Under the pieces are notes generated by a model. It had not been told where the DNA came from. It searched no databases and saw only the letters and a list, made by a program, of their open reading frames with translations. 64,000 nt of DNA from assembly GCA_021821305.1 (NCBI GenBank), contig JAKACP010000001.1, forward strand, positions 434,001-498,000. The letters run 5' to 3'. The position numbers and the translations under genes are program-made. How positions within the stretch are numbered: the stretch's first letter is position 1; each line of letters opens with the position of its first letter. This document shows positions 60,452 through 64,000 of this stretch, piece after piece. This DNA is from a bacterium. Lineage in GTDB: Bacteria; Patescibacteria; Paceibacteria; Moranbacterales; UBA1568.

Positions 60452-60518
60452 CTGTAGTTAAGTGGTACAACGCTGCATTCGCATTGCAGAGGCGGGAGTT
60501 CGATTCTCCCCAGGTCCA
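60448..60518 (+). tRNA. tRNA-Ala (anticodon CGC)
   Basis: Acceptor stem GGGCCTG / CAGGTCC with the G3-U70 wobble pair, the identity element of alanine, and discriminator A. Anticodon stem CTGCA/TGCAG encloses TTCGCAT, giving CGC for GCG. T loop TTCGATT. CCA is not encoded. Its 5' end is shared with the inverted repeat of the GIY-YIG gene. Confidence 0.93.
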
Positions 60519-60594
60519 CCGAGAGAAACCAAACGGATTCCCCGGAAGGGGAAAGAGGTACTTTTACAACGTGTTTTCGAGGAAGGAGAACGTG

Positions 60595-61536
60595 ATGATC
60601 CGCTTTCTGATAGCAGTACTGCTTTTCCTGCCGTTCTCCCTCGGGAGGGCCGCGGAAGGGGATATTCGCCTCGTCTTCGGGGGAGATGTGACGCTGGCCG
60701 CGTGGTATCCGGAAGTCGTTCCGGACGCCCGCGATCATGAGTGGCCGTTCGCACGGCCACAGGAACTGTTCCGCTCCGCCGATGTCGTGATGGTAAATTG
60801 CGAGACGGCGATCACCCGTTCGGAGAAACGGGAGCCGAAACAGTTCAACTTCAAGATGGATCCCGATCTCGTATCGGTGTTTCCGAAGAGCGGTATCTCG
60901 CTCGTGACACTCGCGAACAACCATGTCTACGACTACGGAGCAGAAGGATTGCGCGATACCCTCGCGTATCTCGATCAGGCGGGCGTGGAGCATGTCGGCG
61001 CGGGGATGACCCTCGCCGAGGCTCGAAAGCCGGTCGTTCGCGATATCAAGGGGAAGAAGTTCACCTTTCTCGGCTACGGGAACTATTCCGCGGCGACGGA
61101 GAAGGGTCCCGGGACTGCCTATCGGCACCCCGAACATGTCGCGGAGGATGTCCGTCTCGCGAAGAAGAATGGCGCCGATATCGTGATCGTCAATTTCCAC
61201 TGGGGTCTCGAGCGGGCGACCGAGCCGACCGAACGCGATCGCGCGCTCGCCCGTCTCGCGATCGACAGCGGCGCCGACGTCATCGTCGGTCATCATCCGC
61301 ACGTGCTCCAGCCGGTCGAGATCTACCGGGGCAAGGTGATCGCCTATTCGTTGGGCAATTTCGTCTTCGGTGGCAACCGACGTGCGGGCAAGAACAGCGC
61401 TTTGCTGGAAATCCTCGTCGTACCATCAGGTGGCATCGCTCACCGGCTCCTGCCGATACGGATCGATACGGCGGAGACGCGGTATCAGCCGTATCTTCTC
61501 GATCCGGCCACGACGCTCGCCGATCGCTCGAATTGA
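60595..61536 (+). CDS. CapA/PgsA-like protein (PGA_cap metallophosphatase fold)
   Basis: A 313-aa exported protein with signal peptide (MIRFLIAVLLFLPFSLGRAAE) and strong ribosome-binding site AGGAAGGAGA, fixing the start at 60595. Family motifs: RLVFGGDVTLA, VNCETAI, LANNHVYDYGAEGLRDTL, VNFHWGLE, GHHPHVLQPVE and YSLGNFVFGG, with the Asp, Asn and His ligands of a calcineurin-like metal site. Characterised CapA proteins take part in poly-gamma-glutamate export. The other pgs/cap genes are absent, so the substrate here is uncertain. Confidence 0.9.
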   Translation: MIRFLIAVLLFLPFSLGRAAEGDIRLVFGGDVTLAAWYPEVVPDARDHEWPFARPQELFRSADVVMVNCETAITRSEKREPKQFNFKMDPDLVSVFPKSGISLVTLANNHVYDYGAEGLRDTLAYLDQAGVEHVGAGMTLAEARKPVVRDIKGKKFTFLGYGNYSAATEKGPGTAYRHPEHVAEDVRLAKKNGADIVIVNFHWGLERATEPTERDRALARLAIDSGADVIVGHHPHVLQPVEIYRGKVIAYSLGNFVFGGNRRAGKNSALLEILVVPSGGIAHRLLPIRIDTAETRYQPYLLDPATTLADRSN

Positions 61537-61539
61537 CAG

Positions 61540-61570
61540 CAGGGCCTTCTCCTATGAGAAGGCTCTTTTT
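61540..61570 (+). terminator. Rho-independent terminator of capA-like gene
   Basis: AGGGCCTTCTC / GAGAAGGCTCT stem followed by TTTTTTTATTTTT. Confidence 0.85.
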
Positions 61571-61577
61571 TTTATTT

Positions 61578-61610
61578 TTATAAAAAAACCGACCCGATGG
61601 TTTTCGGGTC
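61578..61610 (-). terminator. Rho-independent terminator of the desaturase gene
   Basis: GACCCGA-AAACCA-TCGGGTC on the - strand followed by GGTTTTTTTAT. Confidence 0.8.
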
Positions 61611-61630
61611 AGGATGCGTCCGAAAGGCGT

Positions 61631-62680
61631 TTATCCTTTCGCGGTTTGACGCAGGGTATATCGCGACAGGCGTTGGGCGAAGCGTCGGAGTTTGGGGATA
61701 CCGCTCTCTTCGGCTTGCTTGCACCATGTCTGCAGGTGATCGAGGAGCTGTTCCTTGGAATGCGTGGAACGTTGCCACAAGGCGACGAGACTTTGTCGCA
61801 ATGCGTCGATTTCCTCGGTCTTCGCGTGCATTTTCTTGGAGAGCCGGTCGAAACGGGCCAGTATGTCCAATCGGAGCGCGAGGACCGCCTCGAGTGTCCC
61901 GAAGTCGCACGCCTGTTTGGGCGCGACGAGCTTCACTTTCGGAGCGACGCGCTTGACGTGCGCCAGGCCCAGCATCTGCATGGAGCGTATGTACAGCCAG
62001 CCGATGTCGAACTCGTACCACTTGTTCGACAGGCGTGCCGACGTGCAGTATGCGTGGTGGTTGTTGTGCAGTTCCTCACCGCCGATGAGAATTCCCCAGG
62101 GAAGTATGTTGGTACTCGCGTCTTCACAGGGAAAATTCCGGTAGCCCCGGTAGTGGCCGAGACCGTTTATGATTCCGGCGGCGGTGACGGGGATCCAAAG
62201 CATCTGAACCGCCCACATGGTGAGCCCGATGGGACCGAACAAGACGAGATCGATCACGAGCATGAGGCCGACTCCTCGCCAGCTGTAGCGCGAGTAGAGG
62301 TGTTTCTCGATCCAGTCATCGGGAGTGCCGTGGCCGTACGTGGTCAGGGTCTCGGAATTCTTCGATTCCTTCCGATACAGTTCGGACCCCTGCAAGAGCA
62401 CCGTCCCTATGCCGAGGATCTGCGGACTGTGCGGATCCTCGGGGGTCTCGCACTTGGCATGGTGTTTGCGGTGGATGGCGACCCATTCCTTGGTCACCAT
62501 GCCGGTCGTGAGCCACAGCCAGAAACGGAAGAAGTGGCTGACGATGGGGTGAAGATCGAGCGCGCGATGCGCCTGGTGACGGTGGAGGAATATCGTCACG
62601 GATGCGATGGTGATATGTGTCAGGGTCAGCGTGACCAGCACGTATCCCCACCAGGGAAGTGCGACGAGGCCGATATGCAT
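61631..62680 (-). CDS. Membrane fatty-acid/acyl-CoA desaturase
   Basis: Introduces a double bond (delta-9 type) in acyl chains using a diiron centre, oxygen and an external electron donor. The 349-aa protein has the three histidine boxes HRHQAH (about 32-37), HRKHH (about 69-73) and HNNHH (about 206-210) and four membrane segments. The C-terminal ~100 residues form a charged helical extension not needed for the fold. The gene is notable in a small, presumably fermentative genome because the reaction needs O2. Ribosome-binding site AAAGGAGAG precedes the ATG. Confidence 0.9.
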   Translation of the reverse strand: MHIGLVALPWWGYVLVTLTLTHITIASVTIFLHRHQAHRALDLHPIVSHFFRFWLWLTTGMVTKEWVAIHRKHHAKCETPEDPHSPQILGIGTVLLQGSELYRKESKNSETLTTYGHGTPDDWIEKHLYSRYSWRGVGLMLVIDLVLFGPIGLTMWAVQMLWIPVTAAGIINGLGHYRGYRNFPCEDASTNILPWGILIGGEELHNNHHAYCTSARLSNKWYEFDIGWLYIRSMQMLGLAHVKRVAPKVKLVAPKQACDFGTLEAVLALRLDILARFDRLSKKMHAKTEEIDALRQSLVALWQRSTHSKEQLLDHLQTWCKQAEESGIPKLRRFAQRLSRYTLRQTAKG

Positions 62681-62724
62681 GGATGCTCTCCTTTTGTGTC
62701 AGAGGGTTGTCAAAGAAACTGCTA

Positions 62725-62887
62725 AGAGCCTGTTGAAAAAGTCCGTATTCTGCTGCAATCCCGGAATTCCGGCTGCAAAATCCGTGCATCTCGTCGGGTT
62801 ATATTCCATATAGCCCTCCTCCATCCCCGAATTTTTCGCTCGGGATTCCAGGATTTCGCGACGAAAGAGACTTTCTCAACAGGCTCT
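62725..62887 (+). mobile_element. MITE-like 163-bp element, copy 2
   Basis: Same element and orientation as 10800-10962, with 4 differences. Terminal repeats are AGAGCCTGTTGAAAAAGT at the left and AGAGCCTGTTGAGAAAGT as the complement of the right end. It lies between the PhoH terminator and the desaturase start on the - strand. Its internal - strand ATG opens a 36-codon frame reading out through the terminal repeat into the desaturase leader. Confidence 0.85.
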
Positions 62888-62915
62888 GAGAGTATAGGAT
62901 ACTTTTTCGTATTTA

Positions 62916-62950
62916 CAAAAAAACCGCTTCGACAATTGCTGTCGAAGCGG
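62916..62950 (-). terminator. Rho-independent terminator of phoH
   Basis: CCGCTTCGACAG / TTGTCGAAGCGG stem on the - strand followed by TTTTTTTG. Confidence 0.9.
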
Positions 62951-62966
62951 GGAGCGGATGTGCCGA

Positions 62967-64000
62967 TCAGAGCACTTCCGCGGCGTAGTCGGCGAGACGC
63001 GAACGTTCGCCTTTGAGGAGAGTGATGTGCCCATTGTGCGGCCATCCTTTGAAACGGTCGACCACGAAAGTCAGGCCCGAACTGCCTTCCGTCAGATAGG
63101 GCGTGTCGATCTGCGCGAGATTGCCGAGACAGACCACCTTGGTGCCGGGACCGGCTCGGGTGATGAGCGTCTTCATCTGTTTCGGCGTGAGGTTCTGCGC
63201 CTCATCGATGATGAGGAACTTATTGAGGAAGGTCCTCCCGCGCATGAAGTTGAGCGACTTCACCTTGATCCGTGAACGTATGAGATCGCGTTGTGACACT
63301 CGGTCCCAGTCTCCCTTGTCATGGTGCTGGTCGCTGAGGACATCGAGGTTGTCGTCGACGGCACCCATCCAGGGATTCATTTTTTCCTCTTCGGTTCCGG
63401 GAAGGAAGCCGATGTCTTCGCCCACGGGGACAGTGACTCGGGTGAAGATGATCTCGGAATACCGCTCAGACCCTTTCGTCAGGGTCTGCTGCAGTGCTGC
63501 CGCGAGCGTGAGGAGCGTCTTGCCGGTGCCGGCCTGTCCGAGAAGGGTGATGAAGTCGATCTCGGGATCCATGAGGATGTTGAGGGCGAAATTCTGCTCT
63601 CGGTTCCTCGCGGTGATGCCCCAGACGTTGTTCTTGGCATGGCTGAAGTCGCGCACCGTGATCATTTCAGCCTGTCTCCCCCTGGTTTTCGTTACCTTGG
63701 CGTAGAGGGGCTTCAGTCCTTCCAGATAGACGAACTCGTTCAGCGACAAACTCGGTACCAGCGGGCCCTTGATGCGGTAGTGGGTGTGACCCTTGTCCTG
63801 CCAGGATTCCATACCTTTGCCATGAGTATTCCAGAAATCCGAGGGCAATTCGTGCAAGCCCGTATACAGGAGATCGGTATCCTCCAATACCTTGTCGTTG
63901 AAATAGTCTTCGGCGGGCAATCCCAACGCACGGGCCTTGATGCGCATGTTGATATCTTTCGATACCAGGATGACCTGCCGTTTCGGATGGTGGCGGGCGA
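62967..64000 (-). CDS. PIN-PhoH ATPase (PhoH2-type), 5' end outside window
   Basis: Toxin-like PIN RNase domain fused to a PhoH RNA-dependent ATPase/helicase. The frame is open to the window edge on the - strand; the Met at 63947 is internal, in VSKDINMRIKARALGLPAEDY, the end of the PIN domain. The PhoH part has Walker A GQAGTGKTLL, the segment ILMDPEIDFITLLG before it, Walker B RTFLNKFLIIDEAQNLTPKQMKTLI and the C-terminal CLGNLAQIDTPYL. The protein probably processes RNA. A terminator and MITE copy 2 follow. Confidence 0.92.
   Translation of the reverse strand, partial: ARHHPKRQVILVSKDINMRIKARALGLPAEDYFNDKVLEDTDLLYTGLHELPSDFWNTHGKGMESWQDKGHTHYRIKGPLVPSLSLNEFVYLEGLKPLYAKVTKTRGRQAEMITVRDFSHAKNNVWGITARNREQNFALNILMDPEIDFITLLGQAGTGKTLLTLAAALQQTLTKGSERYSEIIFTRVTVPVGEDIGFLPGTEEEKMNPWMGAVDDNLDVLSDQHHDKGDWDRVSQRDLIRSRIKVKSLNFMRGRTFLNKFLIIDEAQNLTPKQMKTLITRAGPGTKVVCLGNLAQIDTPYLTEGSSGLTFVVDRFKGWPHNGHITLLKGERSRLADYAAEVL

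Overview
The window is GC-rich bacterial chromosome, densely coded and mostly on the + strand. The genes suggest a member of the Candidate Phyla Radiation / Patescibacteria, probably a Parcubacteria-like lineage. Points in favour are an archaeal-type AspRS, a LysRS with an aberrant motif 3, a DUF4012 protein, a short HPF, a fused ADP-forming acyl-CoA synthetase and many small exported proteins without recognised families. UGA is used as a stop (mrdA, hpf, murB), so this is not a UGA-glycine lineage. Promoters read as housekeeping sigma70 type (TTGACA-N17-TATNAT). Three tRNAs lack an encoded CCA. No CRISPR array, rRNA, intact IS or phage is present.

Layout: 1-2979, histidine kinase (5' cut), two-receiver regulator, aspS. 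3051-7432, mreB-mreC-mreD-mrdA elongasome. 7492-10041 (-), an envelope folding cluster (lipoprotein, DsbA-like, CAAC-motif membrane protein, SurA-like). 10273-18481, greA, lysS, tRNA-Val, sugar dehydrogenase, serS, tRNA-Lys, BNR lipoprotein, frr, rseP. 18776-34472, a surface region: Wzz-like proteins, lipoproteins, a LysM protein with a beta-rich end, duplicated small exported proteins, a polymerase/ligase, two GT4 enzymes, a beta-helix protein, DUF4012, and an ADP-forming acyl-CoA synthetase on the - strand. 34633-40107, trmD, ftsW, murG, murC, murB. 40182-49924, hpf, a 31-codon membrane peptide, secA, dCMP deaminase, queA, class A PBP and an L,D-transpeptidase.

The last third is accessory. 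50396-54413 is an operon of exported proteins built from one N/G/A/TG-rich repeat. 54509-59237 is somewhat AT-richer and encodes a cellulose/chitin-synthase-like GT2 overlapping a membrane-anchored GH18 protein with two CBM5/12-like modules. It is followed by a CDF transporter (-), a GIY-YIG gene bounded by a perfect 20-bp inverted repeat abutting tRNA-Ala, CapA, a fatty-acid desaturase (-) and PIN-PhoH (-, 5' cut).

Non-coding content is unusually readable. There are two candidate small RNAs on the - strand flanking the dCMP deaminase gene, each with promoter, stem and U-tract terminator. A 163-bp MITE occurs twice, one copy forming the whole lysS leader. A palindromic element occurs twice with compensatory stem changes. 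The greA leader holds a terminator-like hairpin, and simple-sequence A/C-rich stems precede trmD, ftsW and secA. Taken together the genes describe a rod-shaped, peptidoglycan-bearing cell that invests heavily in surface polysaccharide and exported protein.
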